Assembly: GCF_027942865.1 (NCBI RefSeq)
Contig: NC_134507.1
Location: 36,013,711-36,077,710, forward strand
Length of the DNA: 64,000 nucleotides
Source: Odontesthes bonariensis
Lineage: Eukaryota > Chordata > Actinopteri > Atheriniformes > Atherinopsidae
Direction: 5' to 3'
Below the pieces are notes generated by a model, which worked only from the letters and a program-made list of their open reading frames with translations, was not told the origin of the DNA and did no database searches. The stretch's first letter is position 1. Each line of letters opens with the position of its first letter. Both the position numbers and the translations under genes were made by a program. Positions 21,881 through 34,440 of this stretch are shown in pieces.

Positions 21881-23205
21881 AGTGACACACAAAGGCTGCA
21901 GCTACAGAGCCCCGCTCGGCTTGGGTTAGAGGGGAGTAACATGAAATATTTCCACTTGCTAAGTTGGAGTTTAAAGGTTTATTGAGGGAACAAGGGGATC
22001 AAAAAGACAAGATAAACCTGAGGAATTTAGGGCAGAAGGGCCAAAAGAGCCAATCCTTGCTGGGTGATGTCACTCGACTTTGCATGAAGGAGGGAGGTTG
22101 AGTGACTTCTCCAGAGGCCGAGGGCCTTAAAGGGGAAGTTCGGTTTTTTAAACCTGAACTTTATTTCTGGCATAAAATACGTTCACCTACTCACCGATAA
22201 CAGTTTGGTGAAAGTCGCCGTCCTTCGGACGCTATTTATATCACTCGAGATCCACGTATATCCATATAACGGGAGTGAACCGGGCTTAGACAATACAGGG
22301 GGATGACATCATCGGCGCGTGCCGCGCCACTAGACGCGTGCATAGAAAGCCCCAAATAACAACAGCATGGCAGCTCTGAGCTAACAGTGCAATAGTACGC
22401 GTTCATTCATTCATTGGTCTTAAAGTATTGGTGAAATAAAGACAGATAATGCCTTATTTAGAGGCTGTATTGTCTGCCCGGTTCACTCCAGCAAAACAGC
22501 TGACTGTCAGTGTGAGAAGATGCTTTGCTCATGGTGTTCTTTGCTGAGCTGAGATCATCAGTAACAAAACAGGATGAGCCAATAACAGCAGAAGATACAT
22601 CTTTTAGTTTCTGCTTTGGTAGCGAGCATCTGTACTGATCTGCTCATTCGTCCAGATTTCCTGAAGATGAGTCTCTCAGTGGAGCTGCTGCCGGCTGTGT
22701 TTCTGTCTGCTTCTAAATCATGTGACTCTGATGGAAGCTGGGATGTTTAAAGACTGAATGGAAACACTGAACTTAACACTCTGACTCCTCCTTGACTTCA
22801 GCTTTGTAGCTTTCTGCTGGAGATGGAGGAGGTCTCCCAACCATCAGCCTCAAACTCCACTGATTCTGATAGTTAGTCAAAGCGTCCATCAGCATCCATT
22901 AATCAGCCAAACTGATCAATCAGTCCACCTCTGGATGCTTCCAACACTTTTCTAAGGCTCTGTAATGTTTGGACTGACTGAGATATTCAAACACAACAAG
23001 TCACAGTAACAAGTTCTGCTGCTGTCGACTCTTTAAAGAAGTTTGATTCCATGATTCCATTAAACATCACTGCACCATGTTTTTGTGCCTTTAACCTTCA
23101 ATAAAACAGTGAACCTGATCTCCATTTCTATCAGTTTGTTCCCATTTGCTCCAAAGTTCCTCCTGACATGTTTGTTTTCTTTGAAACTTGAATCATTTGG
23201 CTGCA
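21881..23205. other. Intron with one possible transposon end
   Basis: At about 22127, TTAAAGGGGAAGTTCGGTTT looks like the left end of a TTAA-flanked MITE, but no matching right end is found. The rest is unique intron sequence without exons I can support. Confidence 0.35.
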
Positions 23206-23395
23206 CAACATGAGTTTGTATGGATGGAGCCACTGGTGGAGCTGGCAGAGTTTAAGAGCTGAAGTCACTCCGTCTTTATTGAAGCAGCAGCATGTTGTCA
23301 TTAATATTAATGAGAGCTCTTTTTCACTTGTTCTGTTGGACTGTTTTAACCTGCATCCTGTTGGCTTCAGCTCACATGTTTTATTCTTTATTCAG
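23206..23395 (+). repeat. Duplicated intron segment before LRR exon 3
   Basis: Second copy of the 190-bp intron segment at 14581-14770, with very few differences. Confidence 0.9.
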
Positions 23396-23569
23396 ATTGA
23401 GGGGCTGCAGTTTGTCAGAGAGCAGCTGTGCTTCTCTGGTCTCTGCTCTGAAGTCCAACCCCTCCCATCTGACAGAACTGGACCTGAGCAGGAACAACCT
23501 GAAGGAATCAGATGTGAAGGAGCTGTCTGATCTTGTGAAGAGTCCACACAACAAACTGCAGACTCTGAG
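23396..23569 (+). CDS. NLR gene, LRR exon 3
   Basis: Acceptor TTTATTCAG, donor CTGAG|GTCAG, 174 bp, phase 2 in and out. It encodes [20 protein letters not shown] and [20 protein letters not shown], ending LQTLR. It is the last recognisable LRR; the gene therefore has only three LRR exons in this assembly. Confidence 0.9.
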
Positions 23570-23719
23570 GTCAGTAGAGGGTTGGAGGACCATGCAGCTC
23601 TCAGCTGTATTTTATGAGACTTTATTTATTATTTATTATATTTATTAAAGCTGATGACAGCTGAGCAAGAGATGCTCTGAAACACTCCTTTATCTCCTCT
23701 CTTCTTTCTTCTCTCTACA

Positions 23720-23729
23720 GATGGAAGTG
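23720..23729 (+). CDS. NLR gene, last exon: stop codon soon after the splice
   Basis: An acceptor (TCTTCTCTCTACAG) ends near 23719-23720. Joined in phase 2 from LRR exon 3, the frame reads R-W-K and stops at TGA (23728-23730 region). No B30.2 domain follows, although many fish NLRs carry one. The exact boundary is uncertain by a base or two because the junction was inferred from phase. Confidence 0.5.
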
Positions 23730-23791
23730 ATGGTGATGAACAGGACGATGTGAGCTGAGAGGATGAAGCAGCAGCAGCTTGTGTGACTGAG

Positions 23792-23792
<1 letters not shown>

Positions 23793-23829
<37 letters not shown>
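23793..23829. repeat. (GAT)n microsatellite
   Basis: About 12 GAT units in the presumed 3' UTR of the NLR gene. Confidence 0.95.
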
Positions 23830-24105
23830 TATATCCAGTTGGTGTGTGTTGGTATTCTGTGTTTTTCTCCCTTTGCTATAATATTGTGAAAGTTGGGTTA
23901 GAAATGATCAGTAATGGAAACAATCCATAAACCTTCAGTTCCATCTGAATTCAAAGAACAGCCACAGTCTAAAGTTTGACACCTGTTTTATTCTCTCGGC
24001 TTCATTTTCTGCCTTTAAAAACTGACTTTTAATCTGTAAATTGGCCCCAAAACTCAGCCAAGGGCTAACCAGATCATCAGGAGAAGCCCAAATCCCACAA
24101 CCAAG

Positions 24106-24951
24106 GTGAGGACTACAGAAGCGATCGACACCTCCACACAAAAAGGAATAGACACCATTCTAATCGGGGATTCTATAACACAGCATGTCAGAATGGCAAA
24201 GACGGAAAATATAACTTTTTCTGATACAACAGTCAGGGAACTGATAGATATTTTGCCGACCATTCTGTCTACTCATCCAGATGGCACGAGGATCATTGTC
24301 CACACAGGGTCTTTAGATATTCTGAGAAGGAAGACTGGCTCTGAGATCCTGAAGAAGGATTTTTCTCTGCTGTTGGAGAGACTGTGTCACTATGGAGCAC
24401 ACCGTGTCTCCATTTCTGGCCCCATTCCGACTGTGGGTAAAGGAATTGAACTTTTCAGCAGACTTCTTGGCCTAAACACATGGTTGTCAAATGCATGCAT
24501 CGCCCATGGGATTAAGTTCATTCATAACTTTAATATCTTTTGGAACTGTAAGGAGCGTTTCAGACCTGATGGTGTGCATCCCAATCGAACTGGATGCAGA
24601 TTACTTGGTGCACATTTACGTCATGCTGTTGGGACGGCAAACCCAAACATGACTGTACAGATTAGACTGAAGGACACAGCAGCGAGGCAAACAACCCCCA
24701 GCACTCCCCCTCACCAGACCCTTTACTCCACATCACCCAAGGTCTCCAAAGGATGTCTCTATCCCAGCCAGGACTCCAGCGACCACCATCAACCGAGAAA
24801 CGCAGGGCACCCCCCCCCCTCTTCCTCTTACATCATCTGTCCTGGCAGAGCAGGACACAAGGGGGTGTGCAGGATGTTCAAGGAGCAGCAGAACATCCAG
24901 AGTTCAAAACAAAGATACCATGCCATGATGTGTTCAGGGTCCCTGCTATAG
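24106..24951 (+). CDS. LINE ORF1, SGNH/GDSL esterase-like
   Basis: 281 codons. The domain shows the SGNH series well: DTILIGDSITQHV (nucleophile Ser in GDS), a glycine-containing middle block, and FRPDGVHPNRTGCRLLGAHL carrying the DxxH pair. The C-terminal tail is proline and serine rich with cysteine and histidine residues (CPGRAGHKGVC) that could form a small zinc-binding element. No internal stop is present. Confidence 0.85.
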   Translation: MRTTEAIDTSTQKGIDTILIGDSITQHVRMAKTENITFSDTTVRELIDILPTILSTHPDGTRIIVHTGSLDILRRKTGSEILKKDFSLLLERLCHYGAHRVSISGPIPTVGKGIELFSRLLGLNTWLSNACIAHGIKFIHNFNIFWNCKERFRPDGVHPNRTGCRLLGAHLRHAVGTANPNMTVQIRLKDTAARQTTPSTPPHQTLYSTSPKVSKGCLYPSQDSSDHHQPRNAGHPPPSSSYIICPGRAGHKGVCRMFKEQQNIQSSKQRYHAMMCSGSLL

Positions 24952-25051
24952 TCATTCGACTACTGACAGCTGTTCTGAGAACAAGCTGGGACCCAATAGG
25001 ATTCCTGTATTAGTTAGTAAAAGAAGGAATCGAAAACAGTCAGCCTGCTGG

Positions 25052-27919
25052 GTGAATCTATCTAATCTGTTAACGGTACCACGTACTCAGAATACAACAG
25101 AGACCAGTGTAAACTCCACAAAGCTAGCCTTACTTAATATTAGATCTCTGTCCAATAAGTCACTGTTAGTTAATGACTTCATAATTTCACACAATTTAGA
25201 TTTTCTTTTTCTGACAGAAACATGGTTAACAGAGAGCACAAGTGCAACTGTTCTTAATGAAGCAGCCCCCCAAACTTTAGTTTTATGGATAAATGCCGAA
25301 ATGGTAAGAAAGGTGGGGGAGAAGCTGCCTTATTTAAAGATACATTCCAGTGTAAAGAGATATCATTTGGTGAATTCACTTCTTTTGAATATCTGAGTTT
25401 TATTTTAAAGGGTGTTCCTAAAATCCTGTTCTTAATCATTTACAGATCTCCAGGATACTGTGCAAGTTTTATTGATGAATTTTCTGAATTATTGTCTGTT
25501 ATTTCGACTGATTTTAACCATTTTATCTTGACCGGGGATTTTAACATTCACATGGATAATATGACGGATGGTACTGCCAAAGAATTTTCTTCTGTGCTGG
25601 ACATGTTTGGTTTGTGGCAACATGTAACAGAACCTACCCACCTTCGAGGTCACATTCTGGACCTGCTCATTTCTAAAGGTGTTGATATTTCTTCTGTTGT
25701 GGTTATTGATTTGGCCTTGTCTGACCATTTTTGTATTTTATTTGATTTATTGATCACTCAGAATGTTCAAACAACCAGCTTCTCAGTTAAGAAGAGGTTC
25801 ATTAATGAGAACACAAGTGCTCAGTTTAGGGAGGCCATAGCTATGTTACCAACACTGAGCACAGAGTCGGTTGAAGGAATGCTGGATAATTTCAACTTGA
25901 AAATTTTGAATGTAATGGAAGCTGTTGCATCGATAAGAATCAAGAGCACCTTGATCAAACAGAAAACCCCATGGAGAAACACCACTACGGTCAAAAACCT
26001 GAAAAGAGAATGCAGGAAAGCTGAACATAAATGGAAGAAAACAAAGCTTCAGATTCACTATGAGCTGTACAAAGAAAGCCTGCATAGTTATAACAATGAG
26101 CTGTGCCACGCCAGACAGCTGCATTTATCTGAAATGATTAATAAGAATGTCAACAATTCTCGAACTCTGTTTGCTATGGTTGAAAAACTCCCAAATCCTC
26201 CTAAACAGTCAAACCCAGACCTTCTCTCTACAGAGAAATACAACGAATTTGCCAACTATTTTAGCCAAAAAATCAAAACGATTGGACAAAACATTCACGC
26301 AACACAGACAAACAAGAAAACTAATCTGTGTCTAAAACCTAGAAATAACTGACGTTATTTCACAATTTAATATTGTTGATTTAAAAATCCTAGAGGAAAC
26401 AGTTCGGCATCTGAAATCAACCACTTGCACTCTGGACATAATACCATCCGACTTTTTAAAAACTGTTTTTACCTCAGTAGAAAGTGATCTCCTACGAATA
26501 GTTAACAGCTCACTGGCATCAGGCATTTTTCCCAAGTCACTAAAGACAGCTGCCATTAAGCCCCTCCTAAAGAAGAGAACTCTAGACGCCTCTATGATGA
26601 ACAACTACAGACCTGTCTCTAATCTCTCTTTTATATCCAAGATTATTGAGAAAGTTGTATTTAACCAGCTCAACGACTTTCTGAATGAAAGTGGAAGTCT
26701 TGATAACTTTCAATCAGGCTTCAGATGTCATCACAGCACTGAAACAGCTCTGGTCAAAGTGTTAAACGACATCAGGTTGAATACTGATTCTGGTAATGTT
26801 TCAGTCCTGGTTCTGTTGGACCTCAGCGCTGCGTTTGATACTGTAGATCACAGAATCCTGTTGCACAGGCTGGAAAACTGGGTTGGACTTTCTGGAGCGG
26901 TCCTTAACTGGTTCAGGTCCTACTTAGAAGGCCGGAGTTATTTTGTTACAATTGGCAGCTATGAATCTCAGCGAGTGGCCATGACTTGTGGAGTCCCGCA
27001 GGGGTCAATTCTTGGACCTCTTCTGTTTAACTTGTATATGCTCCCTTTGGGTCAGATATTGCAGAACTTTAACATCAATTATCACAGTTATGCAGACGAT
27101 ACACAACTTTATGTGTTTCTGTCACCGGACGACTGCAGCCCAGCAGACGTACTGTGTCAGTGTCTGGAGGAAGTAAACACCTGGATGAGAGAGAATTTTC
27201 TACAATTAAATGAAGACAAAACTGAGATAATTCTGTTTGGCAGCAAAGAGAAGAGGGTCAGAGTTGGTAAATATCTTGAGACTCGGGACCTTACGATCAC
27301 TGACCAAGTTGGTAACCTCGGAGTGTTGATAGACTCAGATCTGACTTTCAGCAGCCACATCAAAGCTGTCACCAAGGCAGCTTTTTACCACCTCAGAAAC
27401 ATCAACAGAATTAAAGGTTTCCTCTCCCAAAAAGACCAGGAGAAACTCATCCATGCATTCATCTCCAGCAGACTCCATCACTGTAACGCTCTTTTAACTG
27501 GACTTCCCAAAAAGAGCATTAAACATCTGCAGCTCATCCAGAACGCTGCTGCTGGAGTTTTAACCCGGACTAAGAGATCTGAACACATCACACCAGTTTT
27601 AAAATCTTTACTCTGGCTTCCAGTCAGTTACAGAATAGATTTTAAAAGCCTGCTGATGGTTTACAAATCCCAGAACGGTTTAGGCCTAAAATACATCTGT
27701 GATATGTTCAGAGAATATAAAGCCAGCAGAGCTCTTAGATCCAAGGACTCAGGTCAGCTGGTCCAGTCCAGAGTCCAGACTAAACATGGAGAAGCAGCAT
27801 TTAGCTGTTATGCTGCAAATAAGTGGAACAAACTGCCAGTGGAGATTAAACTTTCACCAAATGGAGACATTTTTAAATCCAGGTTAAAAACATTTCTTTT
27901 CTCATGTGTCTATGCATGA
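25052..27919 (+). pseudogene. LINE ORF2 (endonuclease-RT) with two compensating frameshifts
   Basis: The reading frame runs 25052 to about 25390, shifts for 25285-26352, and returns to the first frame until the stop at 27919. Endonuclease motifs: LALLNIRSLSNKSL, LTETWL, LTGDFNIHMDN, LSDHFCILF. RT motifs: YRPVSNLSFISKIIEKVVF, LLDLSAAFDTVDHRILLHRL, GVPQGSILGPLLFNLYMLPL and catalytic YADD (about 27092). The C-terminus KTFLFSCVYA matches the fragment at 2983. The RT core is intact but the whole protein cannot be made without frameshifting. Confidence 0.92.
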
Positions 27920-28135
27920 AATCTGCACGATATCTTTGAACTTATCTTGACTGTTGCTTGTTTTTAAATTAATTTAAATGATTTTATTTGTTTCTCTTTA
28001 TATTCTTTTATGTATTTTAATGCTTCTTCCACTCCCTGCTGCAATGCTTTTATTTTATGTAAAGCACTTTGAATTGTTTGTACATGAAATGTGCTCTATA
28101 AATAAATTTGATTTGATTTGATTTGATTTGTAAAT

Positions 28136-29306
28136 CTTTCATCTTTTAATCTTTAAATCCATCAGTGGAAATGAAAAGCTGTCGGTGTGATTCAGTCAGA
28201 GATGAGCAGCTTTAGAGACGACTAACCTGATGGAAATGTGGGAACCTGAAAGGAACATTTGATTATTATTATTATTATTATTATTTTTATTACTGCCTCC
28301 CAAACAGTTGGGAAAGATGAAAAAAACAGCGATATAGCAACACTTTTCTTTCCCGGGAGCCAGGAGGATATGCCAGCAACTCAGCTGAAATGATCTTGTT
28401 AAATAAACATCTTTGAACCTTTATAAAGTAAATCATATCTCTGTTACATTTTATGATGGCACAATCACATTATAACACAAGTACATTATTAATGTCTCTA
28501 ATAAAACAGTCAAACATTTGAAGATGCTCATCGAACCTTTATTGTTATGCAGAACAGTGTCTCGTTGTTTTATGACACCCTGCCCTTTAAAATGCTGTTG
28601 AAGGGTGGCCAGCAGATGGCGCCATAATTCATTCAATCAAATGCTTTGAAACACTGAACTATTTCTACACAATGGCTTCATATTGATTCAGTGGTTCAGA
28701 AAGCTTCGGTTTCTCCATCACTAGCAAAGATTCATAGACCATGACAGACGGCCTTTAATTGACAGCAAGATGAACAGGAAGTAGCCAGAGAGGAAGGATG
28801 ACCTGCAGCAAAGGACCCGGGGCGGCTGGGACCCGGGGCGGCTGGGACCCGGGGCGGCTGGGACCCGGGGCGGCTGGGACCCGGGGCGGCTGGGAACCGG
28901 GGTTGGGACCTGTGAGGACCTACAGCTTCAGTACACGGAGCCCCTGCACCAGCTGAGCTAAAGGCACCTTGTTTCTGTCTCACCGTTGTTCTTTAAAGTC
29001 TACAGCTGAGCTGCTCTTGCTCTCTTTGCTCCCTGAAATCCACCTTTAACTGAGCTTGAAGTTAACTGTGAACACCACCAGGGGAATACACATGCACACA
29101 TACACATTTGTTGTCCTCAAAAATCTGAATTTTCCAACTAATGTGTTTGATGCCGAAACATACGAACAATGACAGCAACATGAACTTAAACTGAACATGA
29201 ACTTAAACTGAACATTTTAAATACGAGTGCAGGTCAAATATACTCAGACTTCTCTGGATACTCGTCCCTATGATCCAGGTGTGCTTCAGTGTCCTTTCAG
29301 TAGATC
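28136..29306. other. Intergenic region with microsatellite and minisatellite
   Basis: No gene is seen. It contains an (ATT)n tract at 28262-28284 and a GC-rich minisatellite at 28814-28905 (listed separately). Confidence 0.5.
28814..28905. repeat. 16-bp GC-rich minisatellite
   Basis: The unit GACCCGGGGCGGCTGG is repeated about 5.5 times with almost no variation. Confidence 0.95.
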
Positions 29307-29314
29307 ACCTCTAA

Positions 29315-29406
29315 TAGGGTGACCATGCGTCCGTATTTCCCGGGACATGTCCGTATTTCACGGGACGCCCAGGACAGGACGTGAAATACGGATGCATGGT
29401 CACCCT
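29315..29406. mobile_element. 92-bp hAT-like MITE
   Basis: Ends TAGGGTGACCATGCGTCCGT and ATGCATGGTCACCCT are inverted, and the element is flanked by a perfect 8-bp duplication ACCTCTAA (29307-29314 and 29407-29414). Almost the whole sequence can fold on itself. No coding capacity. Confidence 0.88.
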
Positions 29407-29414
29407 ACCTCTAA

Positions 29415-32400
29415 GAACAGAAAAAGTTATTTTTGTCCTCTAACAGCTCCGCTGGGAGGACTTCTTTGTTCTGAGTTTTTCAGTCAGGAAGCAAACCTTG
29501 TATGGAGGTAACTTCCAGCTGTCGCTCACATTCAGAAGGTATCAGACTGCTGTTTGTCCTTGTTTCTCCCTTTTTGTTGGAGCTACAGGGACATCAGTGC
29601 TGCTCACTCTGCTGTGGAGCAGAAACTACACAAAGATGGTGCTTTGGGTTTCAGTCTCATCCAGCTGCAGCAGTTTTTAACCTGAGAGCTGCTTCGGGGG
29701 ACATTTGAGGGAAGGTGGCTGTGAGGAGTTCAGAACATGTCAGAGCTTCCTGTTTGTGTTGGTGCAGCAGCGCCACCTGCTGTCCAAACCAACCAACTGC
29801 ATCAGTGCTGACGTCACATCTCAGAGCTCCTTCGGGGTCACTGCTGTGGGAGGCTTCTTGCTGCTGTCTGACACTCATTTTCCTGCATCTGCAGCTCACT
29901 GACGGACAAAATGTCCACGTTCATGTGTTCGCTGTCACACTCCTGATTATTCTGTGGACTCACTCAGCTCACTTGTTGCTACAAGGAGCAGATTTGATGG
30001 AGGACACACAAACGTGTCTAACTTTCACTACGTGTTGTGGTGTGAGCGTGTTCTTTTCTCACTTCAATAACTGTTTGATTATATTTGATGCTGCTTCATA
30101 TTTCCACTCCTCTACATTTATTTCTTCCTTTAACATCCACTGTTTGTGCTCCCTGGAGCAGCTTCTTCTTCCTCTGTGTGTTACACACATGTTGTGTGTC
30201 TGCCTGCTTCATGTTCACACTGAGTGAAGCATCGTTTCTGTGGCTGCATCCTTCCACATTTCTGAATGTCTCGTGTTTGATTTCTCTCACATTTCTGTGG
30301 AGGCAGCAGGTAGTTGAGTCTGCACAGAAGATCAGCAGCAGCTGGAAAACAGCTGGGAACATTTCCATCAGCTGCTGTAGGAGCGGGGCTGTTGGTGTCA
30401 TGAAGGACTCCTCCCCCTGTTCACCGTCTGTTCACCCCCCCTCAGGAAGAAGCTAAGCAGCATCAGGACCAGGACAACCAGGCTGAGACTCAAACTGCTT
30501 CATACTGGAGACTTTTTCATGTGCAATAATACTGAATATTCATCTTCAGATCATCAGGACTCATCTGCAGCTTTAAAATCTCAGATTTAGTTTTTATTGC
30601 TCTTTATTCTCTGCATTATCTAATGCTTCTGTTGACTTTTAGATCTTAATGTCCTATTTTGTTGCTGCTCACTGAGACCTCGGGACTCGGTTTGGTTCAC
30701 TTTCATGTAGATGATGGTTTAATCACTGATTTAATATCTCTGTATGGTTTCTTCAACATGAGTCATAACGAGTGCTTTCGGTCTGGTTTTGATGTCTGGC
30801 GTCGACACAGATTCATTTATTTAAATGTTTCAGTCTGATTTGACTTTGTGGGATATCATCAGGAACCTCCAAACTGAACATAAACTGCCTGTCTTCAGTC
30901 TATGTTACCATGGTGATCTGGAGGGTTAAACACACTCGTGACCCTGAAAACTCTGATTCTGGGCTCAGCTGACCTGCTAATACATGAATCTGGCTTCATG
31001 GTTCACCCCTCAGGGCATCCTCTGGTTATCTGCTTCCACTAACCCGAACAGTCGGATCCCACCAGGCAGTGTGCGAACGCTGGTCATCAGCTCGGTAAGT
31101 TAACTCAGGTTTTACAGTTCTGGATCAGTGAGGTGAACTTTGGCTCTTTTTAGAGATCCAGATCATTCGGCTCAGAACAAAAGAAGTGTCGGCTCCATCG
31201 GCTCCTAAACGCCTCGTCACTCAGCAACACTTCCAGCTTCTGTCATTTAAACACATTCAGCTAAATTACTCACATGATTTAAAGTGATCATACTGAACCT
31301 CGGGATTTTTCAAATGCTCTGCTTGATAAGATTGTTTTATCCTTTAAATTCTACATCCTGCCTTTGTGTTTTCTGTGGTATGAACATGTGTCCAGATGTT
31401 TCTGTGTTTTCAGCTCTCACTCTTCTGCAGGTGGGCCTGAACTGAGATCTGTCTCACAGCTCTGTGCTACTATGCAAACACACGTTGGACTCAAACTACG
31501 GTCAGTAACCCTGAAGCATGTCATTACATACAGCACCCGACCTGAGAGCTCACAGCAGCACACACTAAACTGACTGAAAAAGAGCAGTTTTATTTTCAAA
31601 TACCATCATTTCTCTCATCTGCGGGTCAGCCAATCACAGCTGGCTCTGATCCATCTTTTAGACACAGTCTCGTCACATGACTTGTGTTGGACTGACCCAG
31701 GTTGGTAAAACCCTGCGCCTCAGATAGGAAGGCTGAAGTGAATGTCTTTAAACGTTAAAGGCTGATCCATGATGAAACATTTTGACAAAATGTGACTGAC
31801 TGATCAAGTTTAACGTTTGATATCGATGAAACATTTTTCTTTGGTGCTCCGTAAAACCTCAATTTCTGATCAGCTTCAGAGGAGTTTCTCATTTCTGCTT
31901 CTTTAACACTGACAGATCAGCTCACCAAACATTTAAAAAGGAATGCCTCTAAATGTCCTCCATCAGGTGTCTCCTTTTTCTACAGTTTTATTTCAGATGT
32001 TACACACATTAGCCTGTTCTCAGTCATGTAGAAAAGCAGTTCTCTTCTTATGGGAATCATCTTTATCACATTGAAACACGCTGTTTAAATACACAGATAG
32101 GAGCACTTTCAGTGCCAAATATTCAAAGTTTGCTTTGTTATAAGACCCAGAGAGCAAAAATATCAGAATATTTGATGTAGCTAAACGCACTATAACTAAC
32201 AGGAATGTTTCACTCTGACACTGGGACCTTACTGCAGCATTTTTCAGAGTGTGGTTGAAGATGTGAGGACCTACAGACTCAGTTGGACCATCTCTGAATT
32301 CTTCAGACTTTAATTGGAGTTTGGGTTGAAAAACTGCTGGAACTGGGATGGAGAGCCATCTGTCCTTGTTCACAAACTGCTGCAAAGTCTGTTGATAAGT

Positions 32401-33110
32401 TCACAGTCATCGTCTTAATAATAATCTCGCAGTGCAGAGTCTCTGTATGTTTCAGATTCCTTCCAGGTCACCCAGATAAAGGAAGAAATAAAGTCAGAGT
32501 TTCAGCTTGTGCTGCCTCTCAGGTGGAGTTTAGGTGTGAGGACAGAGCACAAAGAGGCTTGAAGTCAGAGAGCTTCTCAGTTTGGGACAGGAGGAGGAGA
32601 TGCTGGTGAACATGGAGGATGAAGAAGCATCTCTGAGCTCCCGCTGAAATCAATTCCCTCGCTGAGATGATCCATCAGCAAGTCTGTGAAGTCAGAGAAA
32701 CCCTCAGAAGAAAACAAAGGAAGTGCTATGCTAAAATACCATCAGTTAGAGTTGTGTTTTAAATGATCATCCTGCAGTCAGAGGCAGGAATATTCATATT
32801 CAGATCAACACCAAAATGTGAAAAATCAGAGGTCTTTCCACTCATTAACATATTTTAATATAATCTGAGATATTCTGATATATAACAGCACTGCTCAGAG
32901 CACTAAAAACTGTCAAAATCAACTAAAATTATCAACAATAATTCAACTCGACCAGTCTGGTCGCTTGTTTCTCTCTTCTGATTTTGATGAAAACAGACAC
33001 AGGATTTAGAGAATGTTTAAGGAATGTTTGAATCTAATCATTCCTTTTGTTTAAACACATGAATTTAAGTGAAACTGAGAAATTTATAAAATGATTACAA
33101 AGTATGTAGT
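29415..33110. other. Intergenic region, no gene recognised
   Basis: Several short open frames exist, but none shows a domain, conserved motif or coherent splice structure. No RNA gene or bounded mobile element was identified. Codon-like bias is absent. Confidence 0.4.
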
Positions 33111-33114
33111 TGTA

Positions 33115-34070
33115 TTTTTATATTTACCTTTATTTATCCAGGCAAGCAATTAAGAACAAAAATTCTTATTTTCAATAGCAGCCTGAACGAGCAGAGGCTC
33201 GATAAAGGGAAGGGGGAGGAGGAGCTAACAGTTAAAAGAATAGGGTTATATAAAATACACAACAAAAGAAATCAATAAAAATAATAAAATAAATAAATAC
33301 AGTACAAAACAAAATACAGACAAACAGTAACCAGTATGGCAGGAGGGCATATTAACAATTGCAGGAATCAACTGTGGCTTGGAGCAGGTTTGTTTTGAAG
33401 ACAGAGATTGGGGTGAGGACAGACAGTTTCAGGGTGTGTTGAAGTGCGTTCCAGTCGTATGCTGCAGCAAAACGGAAGGCACTACGTCCAAAGACAGTCC
33501 AATCAACCAACTTATATAAGTCGCAGTGGTGAGTTGTGAATGGAGCTCCAGTGGCAAAACGGATGGCGGAGTGATGGAGGGGGTCCAGTTTACTAAGAGT
33601 GGAGTGGGAAGCTGCTCTATAGATGGTGTCACCGTAGTCGAGGATGGGCAGAATGGCCATTTTTACAAGTTTGTGTTTGGCTGCACGGGTGAATGAGGCC
33701 TTGTTTCTGTAAAGGAAGCTCAGGCGAGCTTTGACTTTAGACTGTAGGTGCTTGATGTGGGTGGTGAAAGAGAGGGAGGAGTCCAACCAGAGGCCAAGGT
33801 ATTTATAAGAGGACACAAACTCCAGCTCAGAGCCACCAGCACAGAGGATTTTTGGGGCAGAAGGGGAAGTGTGTTTCCGGTTGAAGATAATGCATTTGGT
33901 TTTTGTGGTATTGAGGAGAAGGTGGAGACTATGGAAATGCTGTTCAACAGAGGTGAGACTAAGTTGAAGTGTGGCTGCCGCTGAGTGGAGAGAAGGGCCC
34001 ACTGAATACAAAATGGTGTCGTCAGCATATAGGTCGATTTTGGAGTTGCCAGCACTTTTGTGCACTTTTG
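33115..34070 (-). mobile_element. Non-LTR retrotransposon 3' fragment
   Basis: The minus frame at 33352-34065 starts inside the RT palm: KIDLYADDTILYSVG holds the catalytic YADD, then YKYLGLWLDSSLSFTTHIKH and AILPILDYGDTIYRAA follow. The 3' region contains TTTACCTTTATTTATCCAGG and AAGAACAAAAATTCTTATTT, sequences frequent at ends of fish LINE copies. The 5' part is missing. It is not the L2 family found elsewhere in the window; the clade is not resolved. Confidence 0.82.
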
Positions 34071-34079
34071 TTGTAGTTC

Positions 34080-34440
34080 AGTATGATCACTGATGAAATG
34101 AAAGAAGAAGACAGGAAACTGTGGGAATTTGTACAAATAAAGTTAAGTGTCCTTTACTTTCCCTTAAATATGTTTGGGCATGTGGTAAAACATGGCACAC
34201 GTTATTATTATTTTTTTATTTTTTTATTTTTTATTTTTTTTACCCTTGTCCTGTCCAGCATTATGGCAGCAGAATTGTAATCTGAATACCGTTTATGCTA
34301 AACACATTTGCTATGCCAAGGGAAGCTTTATGAATGTAAAGCTCCCCTTGATGCCCATCAACTCCTAATTTTTATTTATTTATTTTTGTTACAATATTTA
34401 ACATGATATGATAATAGTGCCGAACCGGACCCGGGGACAG
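34080..34440. other. T-rich intergenic stretch, nothing recognised
   Basis: Contains an A/T-rich low-complexity tract (34205-34240) and no gene. Confidence 0.4.

Larger units (their letters stand above)
24010..28135 (+). mobile_element. L2-group LINE, full-length but frameshifted
   Basis: Plus-strand element with an esterase-type ORF1 (24106-24951), a frameshifted ORF2 (25052-27919) and a 3' tail ending in a TTTGATTTGATTTG run near 28135. It belongs to a different family from the minus-strand LINE at 15-21 kb, but to the same family as the fragment at 2983 and the tail inside the long-TIR elements. The 5' boundary is approximate. Confidence 0.9.

Noticed and set aside
29657-30456. Cluster of overlapping 60-170 codon frames
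   Set aside because: No motif, no consistent frame and no splice signals that join them; composition is like the surrounding intergenic DNA.
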